Part shown: in pieces, positions 48,628 to 60,718 of the stretch
Layout of the letters: each line of letters begins with the position of its first letter
Numbering within the stretch: the stretch's first letter is position 1
Assembly (NCBI GenBank): GCA_963971285.1
Contig: OZ020252.1
Coordinates: 13,739,662-13,803,661, forward strand
Direction: 5' to 3'
From: Astropecten irregularis
Lineage: Eukaryota > Echinodermata > Asteroidea > Paxillosida > Astropectinidae
Length of the DNA stretch: 64,000 nt
Notes under the pieces: model-generated
Seen by the model: only the letters and a program-made list of their open reading frames with translations
Told to the model about the DNA's origin: nothing
Databases searched by the model: none
Translations under genes and position numbers: made by a program

Positions 48628-50065
48628 CTGCCAGTCTTAACTTAAATTGTTAAATAGCAATAAACTCGATCGATTTTAAGCGCTAAACCCAAATAGGGAA
48701 ATGCACAGCATATCTTACAAATAGTAACCACTGTGAGATAGATAGAATATAAGTGCATGTACGCACACCAAAATGCCAACAACACAGCAAATGGCTGTGC
48801 AAATATCACAAAGGTTGCAGTATCAATACTATCATTTGCTTTTGTGAAAGTCAAGTGTTGGCAAACACTACGACTGGGTCCAAATCATAGCTACGCAATC
48901 CAATCAGATTGAGAATATGTTGTAAGTACATACATGTACATGTAGGCCTACAGTACGGTACATGAAGTTCAGTTTGTATTGTATCTAGGGTAATGGGAAC
49001 TTGAGAAGTAGGTCTAAGGTCTAATATACCATACATGTACATGTACATCCCATTAATACATGCACAGAAGGTACACATATACACTGTAGCAGTAGCAGGG
49101 GTTGGGAACCCACTGATAACCTGGAAATACTTTGCAATCAAAAGATATCATATTTATCAAGCATTGCGAGGTCAAATAACGTACATTTATTTCACATAGT
49201 ACAGGCACATACCATTGACAAATACAAAGGCTTGCACATTCACTGGTTGTACACAACCACAGTACAGTATTAGACTATATAGGCCTTATGGCATTTGCTA
49301 AACAAACCAAAACATAGAAAATTGGTTTCAAGTTTGCCATATTCTAAATGATGCAATTCCCGTTCCGATCTTTTGAGTAAATATTGTTTTTTTGTAAAAA
49401 TGTCTAATTTATAATTTCCCAAAGAAATCTAAAGAAAGCAAAGAAATGCGTACAGTGTACCTTTACTGGCTGAGCCCAGTGGCATATGCTAATTCAAACT
49501 AATTAAAAAGCTTTGAAGCATTGCAGTATGTGATCCGAGCTGGGAAAGGTTAAGGATACCTCCAGCAGGAACATGTGGTAGCACAGCTGAGTGAAATTAG
49601 TGCATATGTTAAAGGGAAAATCTATGCCAAATAGACATTTTTTCCTGTGAGTTAAATTACAGCGACAAACAAACAGGAGGATATATGCTCATCTCAAATA
49701 TCCAATTCATGCATGAAAGTCAAAGTGCACATTTCAGTTCATGAATTCAGTGAACATATAGGCCCTAATTATCTTGAAACTTGGCAAAGTCTTTTTTTTT
49801 CCTTTCTAATAGACCACTCCATTTTAAAATATAAGACCAATGCCATGACAAATTGACAATTCTGACCCATAATTCTGACCAGGACAATGTAGGCCAACAA
49901 CTCCCGTGGAACCCCATGGCCCTGTTTGTATGGCCAATGCTGAACTTAAGAAAACAATCACATTATATTATGCAATGTAATCATCAAAGATATTTTCAGA
50001 CACTTACAAATATGTAACTTTATCAAATTAAGCAAAATCTTGAGAAACTGCTTGGTGGAGTCCTT
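48628..50065. other. unassigned intronic sequence
   Basis: Rich in TACATGTA / ACATGTAC words near 48920-49050; nothing else recognised. Confidence 0.4.
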
Positions 50066-50176
50066 TAGGAGGGCCTGATGTTTCGATACTATAGCAGGAT
50101 CTGTCTCAAAGGCTTTGAAAAAGAAATGAATTTTGGCAGATGAGCAGTTTGCAGCAGTTAATAATACTTGTACTGG
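50066..50176. mobile_element. foldback element, family B, internally deleted
   Basis: It retains GGAGGGCCTGATGTTTCGAT, AGCAGGATCTGTCTCAAAGG and the outer GATGAGCAGTTTGCAGCAGT, but lacks most of one arm. Confidence 0.55.
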
Positions 50177-50732
50177 AGAAACCGGGTAGATTTCATAATT
50201 TGTTGTGTCATTTAATGGTAAAATAAAGAAACTTAAGCGACATTCGAACTTCCGACCTAATGGGATACCAAACTGGAAATCCATCAACTGTACAGTTCCA
50301 TCTAGCCATACGTTGGAAGTGTTCCAAACTCTCACTATTATAAACCTTTGTTCCATTGCTAGTCAGAAGCCATGAAACCACAACTAGGCCCTATATCCCA
50401 AGGATCTAATTAATTAAGACGCATGCAACATTAGCGTTGCTGCAAAACCAGCGAAAGGGAGAATCGGGGATCACTCACAGTGTTATGGATGTCGCACCAT
50501 TTCCCCTTTTCTGTTGTCCCTGTTGAACTCTGTACCTGATGAATGATTGTTACCTCCATCCATTGACCTAGTTTCCTATCAGTGGAATGGCAATAAATCT
50601 TCAAATCAATCCTACGGATCTAGCATCTCCGTATTATTGCCTTTTAACTTCAGTGGCTATCGACGTCTTGTTTAGGGCAAATTTCCATAAAAAAATTAAT
50701 ACTGCCAGATATGAAGTACAATTTATATGTAC

Positions 50733-50884
50733 TGGGGTCAATTTCATGAAGCCCTACGATCGATCATAACTTGAGTCATGAAGGATAACCCATCGTATCC
50801 TAGTATGCAGGGCTGCAATGCATCATAAGTCCTACGAGTACGATTGATAGTAAGTAATGACGAGTTTGGTGAAATCGACCCCTG
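50733..50884 (-). mobile_element. D-family MITE
   Basis: TGGGGTCAATTTCATGAAGC ... GGTGAAATCGACCCCTG, reversed relative to the 10.2-kb copy. Confidence 0.75.
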
Positions 50885-51158
50885 TACAGTCACCATGGAC
50901 TAGTACAGTCTCTACTGCATTGCAATTTGCAAGTGTTCATTTTATTTACATCAAAATATTTCAGGCCCATACAGAAATTTTCTACAAATGCCATGCACGT
51001 ACAGCCCGGGCTGTGTGCGGAGATATGATATGTGTGTATCACCCATTGGGATTCAGATCCTTCTGTGAAAAAAAAATAGTAGGCCTATAAAGATCATTCA
51101 CTGGTCATCCAGCAAGCCAGACAAGACTGCTGATAACACTTGCTTAGTTACCTTATTC

Positions 51159-51415
51159 CGGGGCCAATTTCATAGAGCTGCTTAGCACACAAAAAATGCT
51201 TAGCACAAAAATAGCTTCCCCAATAAAACAAACTACCATTGAAAATTCCATTTGATATTCATGGTCAGCGAACAATAGCCAAAGAACAATTGCAAGTGAT
51301 ACACAACACGCAGAAATGTTGTTGTTAATCCTGTTTTTACTGCTTAAGTTCTAAAGACAGAAACATCATGCTTAGCGAATTTTTGTGCTAAGCAGCTCTA
51401 TGAAATTGGCCCCAG
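51159..51415 (+). mobile_element. A-family MITE
   Basis: GGGGCCAATTTCATAGAGC ... CTATGAAATTGGCCCCAG, complete copy with high end symmetry. Confidence 0.75.
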
Positions 51416-51888
51416 TTTGGTAGTCATTCTCAATATGTCAGGGTCCATTTCTGATGTTATACACAGTGAGTGCACCATCTGGCGTTATAGGTCTCGGACT
51501 CGTGATAATTTCTTCTCATTACCAGTTTATATTAAGAATTTTAAGATGATTTATCACTTCGAGACATATCTGGAAATGTCATCAAAGACTCAACTAGACA
51601 AAAAAAATACCTCCAACTTCCATTAGCAGTTTTTTAAAACGAATTTAACATTGACTGTACTAATTGTGTATCTTTAGAGACAGCCGATGTAGGAAATGTG
51701 ACAATGGGTCATTAAACTCATTATCAGGGAAGTAACAGCCAGCGTAAGATAAAAACTGTTCTGACTTGAAAATCCTTGTGACAATCAGAAAAATCTGCCG
51801 ACATTGTTTGTGTTCACAGTTTCCCTTTTTTGAGTGACAAAACGAATGATATCCACTGAAAATCAGCAGGGATTCCCCACATTAGAGG

Positions 51889-52222
51889 TAGTGTCATACT
51901 TTGGTAGCATACCACAACAGAAATCGTACAGGGTATTAAGAATTAAGATGGTGATGGTAGGAACATACCGTTGATATTCTTCTGCCTGAAATGCTGAATT
52001 TATCCAGAAAAGAGTAAAACAAATGGCCAAAAACAATTTTGAAGATAAAAAATAACTGTGAAAAGATTTTTTTTTTAATACTGTGGGAATTTTTCACTGT
52101 TTTCTGACTTTTCTCTAAAAGTGGGCACCATATGGGACTGGGAATTTCGCAGATGACTGTTCTGTATCTTTCTTGATATTTTTGCCCATGACAAAAACCA
52201 AAGTATGATATTACCTTTAATT
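51889..52222 (+). mobile_element. C-family MITE
   Basis: AGAGGTAGTGTCATACTTTGG ... AAGTATGATATTACCTTTAA, complete copy. Confidence 0.7.
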
Positions 52223-53649
52223 AATGAAGTGTATTGCCAAGGAAAAACCCTATCAATGGCCGTACCACTACTCATTATCATTTTAAAAAAATGTAAGCAA
52301 AATCGTGAAACAGTAAAATAGGGTATGGCTTATACCAATAGTTGTTTCAGCTGAATGACTTGTACACTGTAACAACATTGCAATAATACACTGTACAAAC
52401 TACAAAGGGGCTGTAATATAACTTGTCATTCTAAGAATCCATTTTAGACTCTGATCATTATCCGAGGTTTCATGATTTAGTTTTCCTTCCACTTTCACAT
52501 TTCAGCTTAAATGGCAGGCAGTTATGTACAAGTGCTCAGCTGTACAAACAAGTAGATGTTTGAAACAATGCAATTAGCAATTAGGCTATGTACAGCAAGT
52601 ACTTTAAAATCTCTCATTTGCAATAGCATGTTTGTTCACGCTTAAATTATGACATCACTGCAAAAACCTTTTACTTGCACCGGAACTGAACCAGCATTTA
52701 CACACTGTGGGTGGGATAACAACAAAATTGATTTTATCATTTAGAACAGGACGGGTTGGCTTTGCAAATGTTTATAAAAGCCAAGTCAGTAAAATGGATG
52801 TATAATTAGCCACTGAAAATAACACATTTATATGCACAGTCAGATAAAAAGCCAAAGATTAGACCTAATTAATGCACGCAGTTTGTTCCAGTAACTTGGG
52901 ACATTTTATTAGGACATTTTACTACAATGTATCATTTGTCAGCAGACAAAACAAGAATCCACAAAAAAGATCACATAGTGTATCATGACAATGTGTGGTG
53001 ACTGGTGAACACATTATAAATTTAAGCCTACTACTGATAGGATCTTAATGGCCAAATGGGTAAAAGGATTCCATAGGAGCCTGTAAAACAAGACAAGTCA
53101 CTGCATAATTGATTAAGTGACTACACATTAGCAGGACAGAGCACTCAGTGTATTTGCACTCGTTAATTGAAAATGATAATTTGACACCTGTAGGCATAAC
53201 GAGTGAACATTATCATAAAAGCATTGACTCAAACAATCTGCGTCATCTACACATTGTTTTCATCAAATCTATTTAACTAGCAATGATAGTTGGCACACTG
53301 TCATTAAAAAACCTAATATCGTTTGCCCGACACTTACAATATTTGAAAGACAATATTTGAAAATTGAGGGAAAAACATCCCACATCTTTGATGGGAAACT
53401 TCTAGAGGTTGGGGAAAGTGTTTTCACAGGAATGTTCCTATAAAAGTGAAGTGTATGTCGCCAATTAGTATTTGGAAAAAGAAAAATTTTTTAGGCCTTA
53501 CACACTGATGAATTTCAAGTCTTCATATTTCAATGCACGCTGCATCATTGTTTGTCAAAATTTTTTAAGAAGGGCTCTGTAATATATCACTGACTGAATA
53601 GCTGTAATTTTTTATATCGTTTTACATGTACAACTACATTTATAATCAT
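52223..53649. other. unassigned intronic sequence
   Basis: AT-rich. I see neither exons nor repeat ends. Confidence 0.45.
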
Positions 53650-53945
53650 ACATGTACCTGTCAGTCACACAACTTCCCCCGAGAGTGATACAGAAATCAT
53701 GACCCTGATACATGTATATATTTGTTCAGACGTCACAAGAAATTTAGCTATATGTTTCATTGCCCAGAGCCCCAGACCTTGTTTTCTAAAAATATATGAT
53801 CTCCCCACCAAATAATTGTATACATCTACCTGTCAGTCACACAACTTCACCGAGAGTGATGCAGAAATGACCTTAATATATTTTTTTCAGACATCACAAG
53901 AAATGAAGCTATTTATACGTTTCATTGCCCAGACCTTGTTTTGTA
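53650..53945 (+). repeat. direct duplication, 172-bp offset
   Basis: ACCTGTCAGTCACACAACTT at 53655 recurs at 53827, and CCCAGACCTTGTTTT ends both units (53771, 53927). The copies differ by small indels. Confidence 0.75.
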
Positions 53946-55274
53946 AGATCAGAATTACAACTGAAGAGTGTGGACACAACCTGACAAAATACTCCCACCA
54001 AATGCTGCATGCATGCATGAATGCAAACATAGTTAAAGGTTTGGGCATGAATCACGTTCCTAGATCCCATAATTCTGCACGGGACCAAATACAAACACTT
54101 CTTGAAGAAGAAATCAATCAAAAAGCAGCTGACAGACAATTTGTGTAAATCGTGTCAGCCATGGCATAGTCCATTTAACTGTAAAATGATCACTTGCGTG
54201 GGGGAAGGGTACGCGATGGGGACAGCCAGCCTCATGTCCGGTACTTGAGTGCATCATGGCCTTCTTGTCTTGTTGACCCTGAACTAAACGGGTCAGTCTT
54301 TTTCTCAATCTGCTGGTCTAGTGGGATTCTGCACCAAACAACTGGACATGCACTTACACACACAAAAATACACACAAAACTGTAGATTTTCTGTTTTCCC
54401 ACTGGCAAATAAATGCACATGCCTTCCTTGTAAAATTTATGGCCGAGCTGTGGGAATTTACATCCATTCAGATTCTTTGCAGCTGTTTTTTTGTGTAAGC
54501 AGTGTCTCGTAAAAATAAAAAGCTTGATTTAATATACATCAGGCCTTGCTTTAAACATTCTGAGACATGACACAAAATGGTACTCAGTATCATATCGTAT
54601 ACATGAAAATGTCATATTGTTTATCATTTGTATCTTTGATTGCTGTCGTTGTGGGCCGTTTTATGATTTAATAGAAGGGGCTGGGCCAGATGGCTAACGA
54701 AATAACAGAATCCAGTTTTCCAGACCAGCAAAATGTACATGAAGCTGGCTACTGTACAGGAATTGGTTGGGCCGCCAGATTGTCCCAATTTTGTCAACTA
54801 GTTGAAATGATCATATTGCTTAATCCATTGTGGCATGTACAGTTTGTACACAAAATTACATCCAAGGCAAATTTAGAATTTATATTTTGAATACACGCAG
54901 TTTATCGAAGCCTATTTGCTCATAAGAATTACATCCTCAAGAACTGATGGTTTATAATTTTAGATTCAAATTAAAAGGTAAAAAGCAAGACATTCATCCC
55001 AATCTTCTAGGTTTGCATGTGAAAATGTTCACATTACTGCAATTGAAATCAGCTGATTCAATGCATTTTTTGAGGATCTAACATAAAGTTTTCTTTATTC
55101 GACAGATTCGACAGACTCACTTTGTTCTTATTATGAGCCTACTGCACAATAAACAGTACACGAAGTTTTCAGACAAGAAAAAATATTATTATATGTTGAA
55201 TCCTTTCACATCCTCATTACCTAGGGCGAGAAGGTTGCCATGGCAACAAGTGAAACTAACTTTCAATTTGTGCA
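53946..55274. other. unassigned intronic sequence
   Basis: Short frames only, no recognised repeat family. Confidence 0.4.
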
Positions 55275-55421
55275 TCTGGGGTCGATTTCACAAAGCCCTA
55301 GGATCGATCATAACTCGAGTTATGAAGCATAACCCATCGTATCCTACGTAGGGCTGCAATGCATCATAAGTCCTAAAACTGACAGTATTAGATACGATAA
55401 GTTTGGTGAAATCGATCCCTG
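55275..55421 (-). mobile_element. D-family MITE, abutting a D2 element
   Basis: TCTGGGGTCGATTTCACAAA ... GGTGAAATCGATCCCTG. The next element starts at its last bases. Confidence 0.7.
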
Positions 55422-55571
55422 GGGCCGATTTCCATAATGCTTTGCGATCATCATAAAGCCCAAATCCATCGCTAAACAGAAAATTGATCGCTACTTTGCA
55501 TAGCAATTTTCCGTTTAGCAATGGATTTGGACTTAACGATGATCGCAAAGCGTTGGTGAAATCGACCCCTT
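55421..55571. mobile_element. D2 MITE, near-perfect palindrome
   Basis: TGGGGCCGATTTCCATAATG ... GGTGAAATCGACCCCTTG. The arms contain TTTGCGATCATC and GATGATCGCAAAG, so the element folds almost end to end. Confidence 0.7.
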
Positions 55572-57705
55572 GTCCATAGCATCACAAACAAACATTTCAT
55601 AATTTTCCCATCCCCAATAAAAGTCACAAGATCAGCCAAATAAAAGGACAAACTGCATCCCTGACAACAACTCTTGCTGCATTCATTAGGGCCAACCTAA
55701 CAAAGGTCAATCCCCATGGCCATATAGTCATGCCTTTCATAATGGGTTGTATATAAACTCTCCATGGACACCATTCACCAATTTGACCTCAAACCAGAAA
55801 CACTGATCAATCGAATCCTCTCCTGGATCCTAAAGTCAGGGTCTTCTTTTATGCCACTTAAAATCTTCACGGCTCAGTTGCTACTTACTGTACACCTGAT
55901 TTCCCAAAGGGTCACACAAAAACTGACATAAAATAGCCATCTTTAGGATACTTTACGTACACATTTGACCAAAATGTTGACTGTCAAATCAGATGCATGG
56001 CTACAAATTCCATGTCAGAGACTTCGGACTTTCTTGTTGAATGTGCCACTCATACAATGTAAATCCTAATAAAAAATCAACACCTCTCTCTAAGCAATCT
56101 ATTTTCTACTGCCATTTCATTTGATTAATGAATCTTTACATCAATTGACCAGTTACGTAGGTGCTCATTCTGCCACTGATTGAGAAACTGTTGACGTATG
56201 TTTATGTATACGTGTACACATATGGTAAAATAGTATTTTACTATTTGGGGCTAATCACAACATTGTTCTTTTTTTAGTGTTAAAAATCACAAACAGAAAA
56301 CTGCCTGAAAATCACCTACATCAATTTCAATAGTGACAAACGAAGCATTGGAAGGAATGATTATAAAATAATGATCAATGTTACATGGCAACAGATTATC
56401 TTGGTGGGTATTTTGCCAAAAACACTCCACTTGTGTAGGCCTACAAGTACAACTAAAATGCCCAGAAAACTTATTCATGAAATTCGCGCAACCCTTTCTG
56501 ACGACCAAATTGTATCGATTGCCTAATCTCTTATAAAAATAAATCACCAAGAATAGATTTTTAGATTATAGGGTGTACAAAGGGATGTCGTGACCTTGAA
56601 GGTAAGAATTGTCTCTGGTTGCAACAGCTAAATGAAAAATAACACTCCGTGTTGTCACACATGAAACATATCACTGAAATACATTCAAAAGGTAAAAATA
56701 CTATGTAGTATTTGTTATAGTTTCTTAAATTTCTTAGTTTTCTATGTACTTCAAGAAATGAGATATTTTTGTATGATGCTCCACAAACTGTTGTTTTTCC
56801 ATCACCATCGTGCAAAGCCAAAAATCACATTGACTTTTAAGCAAAGACCTTATAATATAATCTCCATATAATTATTATGCATCCACAAGTTTTTTCCAAC
56901 AATATGATAGGATCATGTCCTTATAAAGTCGCCGTTTTCTGATCAGTGAGATTCAAGTACAGTACACGGGGGAGTGTGTCGGAAATCATGTAAACTAACA
57001 TTATAATGTCAATTTGTGCTGTTGCAAAAGAACCACCTGTGTTTGTATGATTTAAGTCACGCACACATATCTGCAATTTAAACATGGTTTTGACTTTGAA
57101 AAGATTAACTTTCCAATTCACTGTATATAGATTTACTGTGTATCTCATGCGCATTTCTACGGTCAATGAACCTATACCTGAATCATGATTCGAGAACAGA
57201 ATTTAAAACTCCTCTTTTAATAATCCAAGGATTTATAATGTACCGTCTATGAATTTCAAAATTTCCTACTGATGGAAAATACAAATTCCAATGATACAAC
57301 AATGGGACACCGGGATTCAAAATTCAGCATGATTATTATGTCTTACTGCATATTAACTAAGGTGAAATTTTTCGCACATTTTGCGAGAGAAAACATAGAT
57401 TTAGATTTAGGCAATTTATAATTTAGTAATATTTCAGAATTTCATATTTAATATCTCAATTGAAAATAAACTGTTTTAATGCTTTTTATCCTTAAATTCA
57501 TCCCACAAAATACACAAACACATCAAAAATACAAAAATACACAAAAAAGTGAAAAAAAAACACAATCGAGTCGAGTCACCAAAAACTAAAAAAATTCCTG
57601 TAGTAAATCCAAGTGTCATCTATGCTGCTCCAGTGTAGAAGACAAACTGATTAAGTAAATACAGATAAGATTCTGACAAGTTCCGACGGGATTAAGTTGC
57701 TTAAG
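55572..57705. other. unassigned, start of PDE3 intron 1
   Basis: Repeat-poor compared with the rest of the window and AT-rich, increasingly so at 57180-57600. This repeat-poor stretch next to exon 1 could hold intronic enhancers. Confidence 0.4.
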
Positions 57706-57711
57706 ACTTAC
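57706..57711 (-). other. splice donor of PDE3 exon 1
   Basis: The minus strand reads CCAA|GTAAGT, a near-consensus 5' splice site. It falls exactly where the PDE3-like reading ends, in phase 0 after ...SQKNQ. In vertebrate PDE3 the large first exon also ends, as I recall, just after the RRPSLP-type segment. Confidence 0.8.
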
Positions 57712-58512
57712 TTGGTTTTTCTGCGAGAGTGCTGGTAGAGATGTTCGCCGTGTTTTGTGGGAGAGACTGGCCGTGCTGGACTGGCTGGAAGTCCTCCGTC
57801 TACGGATGACTGGAATCTTTCCATCCGGGGCAAGGTGGTTCACAATCTGTGACTGTTTAAAGACGTGAGTTTCTGTGAACTTGGACAAGATGCATCCTAA
57901 AATCCCACAGAGGTAGGCCACGTATGGCCTTAGCAAGGGCCGCAGTCCATGCAGGGTAGACCCGCTCAAGAAGCGGATGAAACTGAGGAAAGTCAGGAGA
58001 AGAGCCGACTGGGAGGTACGCAAGGTGGACGTCAGGCTGGCTAGACTAGCGGTGCCCAAGACGCAGCCCACCAGCCAGGTACGGTAGATATTCTCCCCTC
58101 CAAAGATGACCTGGCCGGCAATTTCACCCACAAAGCAGGCCACGAAGAAAACATAGACATTGGTGCCCGTCCAGGACTTCCTGAGGTACAGGGCCAGCCA
58201 GTAAAAAGCGCAGACGATGCTGAAGATGGGGGCGAACAGACCGCAGATGGTGTGGAGAAGAGCCAGTAAACTCTCCTGGAGAAAATACATGATCACGGCC
58301 AGAACCACCACGGCCACGGGGATCACAGTACGGGGATTAATCCCATATTTCTTCCATTCGCTCAGGCCCAGCCAGGCCCAGTACGGGTTGAAGCTCTGCC
58401 TGTCCATAGGGGTAACAGTACTCCGAATATATCCGTTATTATCCCCTGTATCTAGTCCAAAATCAGCTCGATTTGGAGGGTAGCGAACGCTAAAAGACCG
58501 TCCAGTCGCCAT
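57712..58512 (-). CDS. PDE3: PDE3-type cyclic nucleotide phosphodiesterase, first coding exon (N-terminal membrane region)
   Basis: The exon encodes 267 residues from ATG at 58512 (A at -3, G at +4) to a phase-0 donor. An in-frame TAG nine codons upstream supports this start. Hydrophobic stretches lie near residues 62-79, 82-110, 117-138, 145-163, 168-184 and 194-210, fitting the multi-pass N-terminal region (NHR1) of PDE3A/PDE3B. After them come a basic motif RRRRTSS (about 237-243) and RRTSLPALS (about 255-263), which match the PKA/PKB phosphorylation segment that follows the membrane region in PDE3. PDE3 enzymes hydrolyse cAMP and cGMP at endomembranes; the catalytic HD domain is encoded by later exons and was not found in this window. 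Reading past the donor gives 31 non-homologous residues, then a stop, so the exon ends at 57712. The family call rests on remembered motif order, not on an alignment. The base composition is distinctly more GC-rich than the flanks. Confidence 0.85.
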
Positions 58513-58800
58513 TGTGTTGTACTGAGGATATGCAATCTACGTACATTTACCGTACCAGCGTTCCATGCAAGCATCGGGTTTGTATTGCCTTACGTACAGT
58601 GTGTATGTGATGATATAGAGCATGTACAGGTGTATGAGCATTGCGTTGCTATCTGGCGCGCTTGTGTGTATTTATCCAAAAATGTAGCCGCGCTATTTGC
58701 TCTCGTTAATGTTATGAATGGTGTTTACAAGGCTTCGAGAGATGGCGCTATACAATCAAACTCTTCCGTTTTTTAAACCCGATAAACTGTTTGGTTTTTT
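58513..58800 (-). promoter_or_regulatory. probable 5' UTR and promoter region of PDE3
   Basis: These are the bases directly upstream of the PDE3 start codon. A CTATAT stretch lies on the minus strand near 58610, but no convincing TATA or initiator pair is visible. There are several CpGs (around 58650-58700). No repeat family recognised elsewhere in the window covers the segment, consistent with conserved regulatory or UTR sequence. Confidence 0.35.
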
Positions 58801-58902
58801 TTTTTCCAAGGACTTCATAATTTATTCCATTTATAGTTTGTAATATTATGTTGTTGCCCATACAAATATAAATTATATTAATAAAATACAATGTAAGTAA
58901 TA

Positions 58903-59082
58903 AATTGCTGCAAACTGCTCATCAGCCAAAATAATGACCTGAAATTTTTTTAAAATGCTTGGAGTTGGGAGGGCCTGACATTTCGATCGTAGCAGGATCT
59001 TTCTTGAAGGCTAAATGACAAGAGGGGGAAGAACATGCAAGTTCTACTTGTCACTTTACCCTTCAAGAAAATCTCCTGCAAC
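58903..59082. mobile_element. foldback element, family B, diverged centre
   Basis: A nearly complete left arm (GCTGCAAACTGCTCATCAGC to CTTTCTTGAAGGCT) is followed by a diverged right part that keeps CTTCAAGAAAATC and CTGCAACGATC. It lies in the PDE3-PSMA1 intergenic interval. Confidence 0.55.
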
Positions 59083-59228
59083 GATCAGTTTTACTTGTCA
59101 AGTTAATTATCATTTATAGGACGAAATGCAGACCATTATACCATTTTATAATGGGTGGCCTACATTACTTTATAGTATGGCAAATGGTTTGACTGTCCAC
59201 CAAAGATAAATCATATTCAACAAAGTGA

Positions 59229-59310
59229 CTGGATAGCTCAGATGGTGCAGTATTTTGGCCATTGATTTAGAGGAATTAGGTTCCATTCCCTGAAATCCAT
59301 GAGAAATAAA
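59229..59310 (+). repeat. tRNA-like SINE fragment
   Basis: GACTGGATAGCTCAGATGG followed by GGTTCCATTCCC gives recognisable A- and B-box spacing, but no S1 tail follows. Similar tRNA-like remnants on the minus strand lie at about 2645-2735, 30508-30560 and 50234-50320. Confidence 0.45.
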
Positions 59311-60265
59311 TGTTTCTAAAATGTTGATTTAAAGGTGGAGTACAAGTTTGCCAAGGATGAAAAACATTAGTCAATTAGTCAGTGCAAAAGCTTATCAATT
59401 TAGAAGAGCATGGCCAATATTGCTGTGAAAATTTCCTCTGAAATTTGGTTATGGTTGCATTTAACATTCTCTCAAATTGCATCAACCAATTTTAATTGCA
59501 GTTTTGTGTTGAAATTTGACACAAAAGCAATGTGTATAAAGCCATGAACAAAATACAAAGAATTATTTGATGTTTTCTCACTGATTGACTGAACTGAACA
59601 AAATTTGTAAGTTAAATTTTATGATGTGCATTGTGAAAACTTAAATTCAATTGAAATAAAAAGCTGATTCTGATGACTGTCTCTTCCAAAAAGCATGACA
59701 AATGGTGCACTCTACCTTGAACTGTACAATTGTTGATTTAATTGTCATCTAAAACTTAAAACATTTATTTGTTGAAGAAATCATATTTTGAAAATGTGAT
59801 TATTTTTTAAGGGCACATGTAGCAAGGTATTTGGAAAAGGTAACTTACTATATGCAAGAAAAAACATGTACACAAAGAGAAATACACACAAATGATTTCT
59901 CAGTAGTGACAATCATTACAATCATGAATTGATGCCTGTCATTTATTATCCTGATTCAACAGTTTACATTAAACCAAGAATCCTAGACAAAAAAAATGAA
60001 ATTCTTATGAATTGGATACAATTTTCCCATGCAAGACTTCAACAACAAACCCACAGTCTATTCAATGGATACTCTCAAATGATTTTAATTTCTTCTGAAA
60101 TGTAATTTTGACATGGACATCTGTAAACAGGGCACACATATTTTCTTTCCTTATAGCAAAGAAATGGACAAGTAATATAAACTACATAACTATACAAAGA
60201 TTGTTCCCCTTCATATGATTTTGACATTCTGCAGACGTGTTTCAAATATTTTCTTGTGTCACCTA
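59311..60265. other. PDE3-PSMA1 intergenic, unassigned
   Basis: AT-rich with no recognised feature. Confidence 0.4.
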
Positions 60266-60718
60266 TACAGCGTGTCCCCCCAAAAACGCAACACTTTGTG
60301 TCGAGAACCATTATATTAAAATTAAACTGTTAATCAATTCAAGATTATGTGATACAGCCATTTCTTGGCTATCACCATGTAAAATTTGAGCAAAATTGGA
60401 CTGAAATTGAGGGAAAAAACTAAGACTGAATAACCCAACCTCAAAACCCAATTTTCATGTTTCTATCATACACATTATATGCGTATTGACCACATATTCT
60501 GGAATACTGCAAGTTTGTTTTTAAAGAGTACTCTTTCAATTGGTCATATTTTCGCCAATTGCAGCCAGATTTTGCTTAAAATCTGCAAGGTGATAGCCAA
60601 GACATGGTTGTATCATATACATGAATCTTAAAGTAATAAACAGTTTGATTTTAATATAATGGTTCCCGACAAAGTGTTATGTTTTTTTGTTTTTTTTTTA
60701 ATTTGGGGACACACTGTA
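60266..60718 (+). mobile_element. mariner-like MITE, family E
   Basis: TACAGCGTGTCCCCCC at the left and GGGGACACACTGTA at the right, with internal sequence as in the other copies. It lies between PDE3 and the PSMA1-like exon. Confidence 0.7.

Larger units (their letters stand above)
1..57711 (-). other. presumed first intron of PDE3 (open at the left edge)
   Basis: No later PDE3 exon could be recognised on the minus strand, including the phosphodiesterase HD-domain exons. The simplest reading is that 57.7 kb or more belongs to intron 1, filled with repeats. Nested genes or short exons of other genes are not excluded; two candidates are listed separately. Confidence 0.5.

Noticed and set aside
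49958..50356. 132-codon minus-strand gene
   Set aside because: It runs across a deleted foldback element and a tRNA-like remnant, so the open frame is a repeat artefact.
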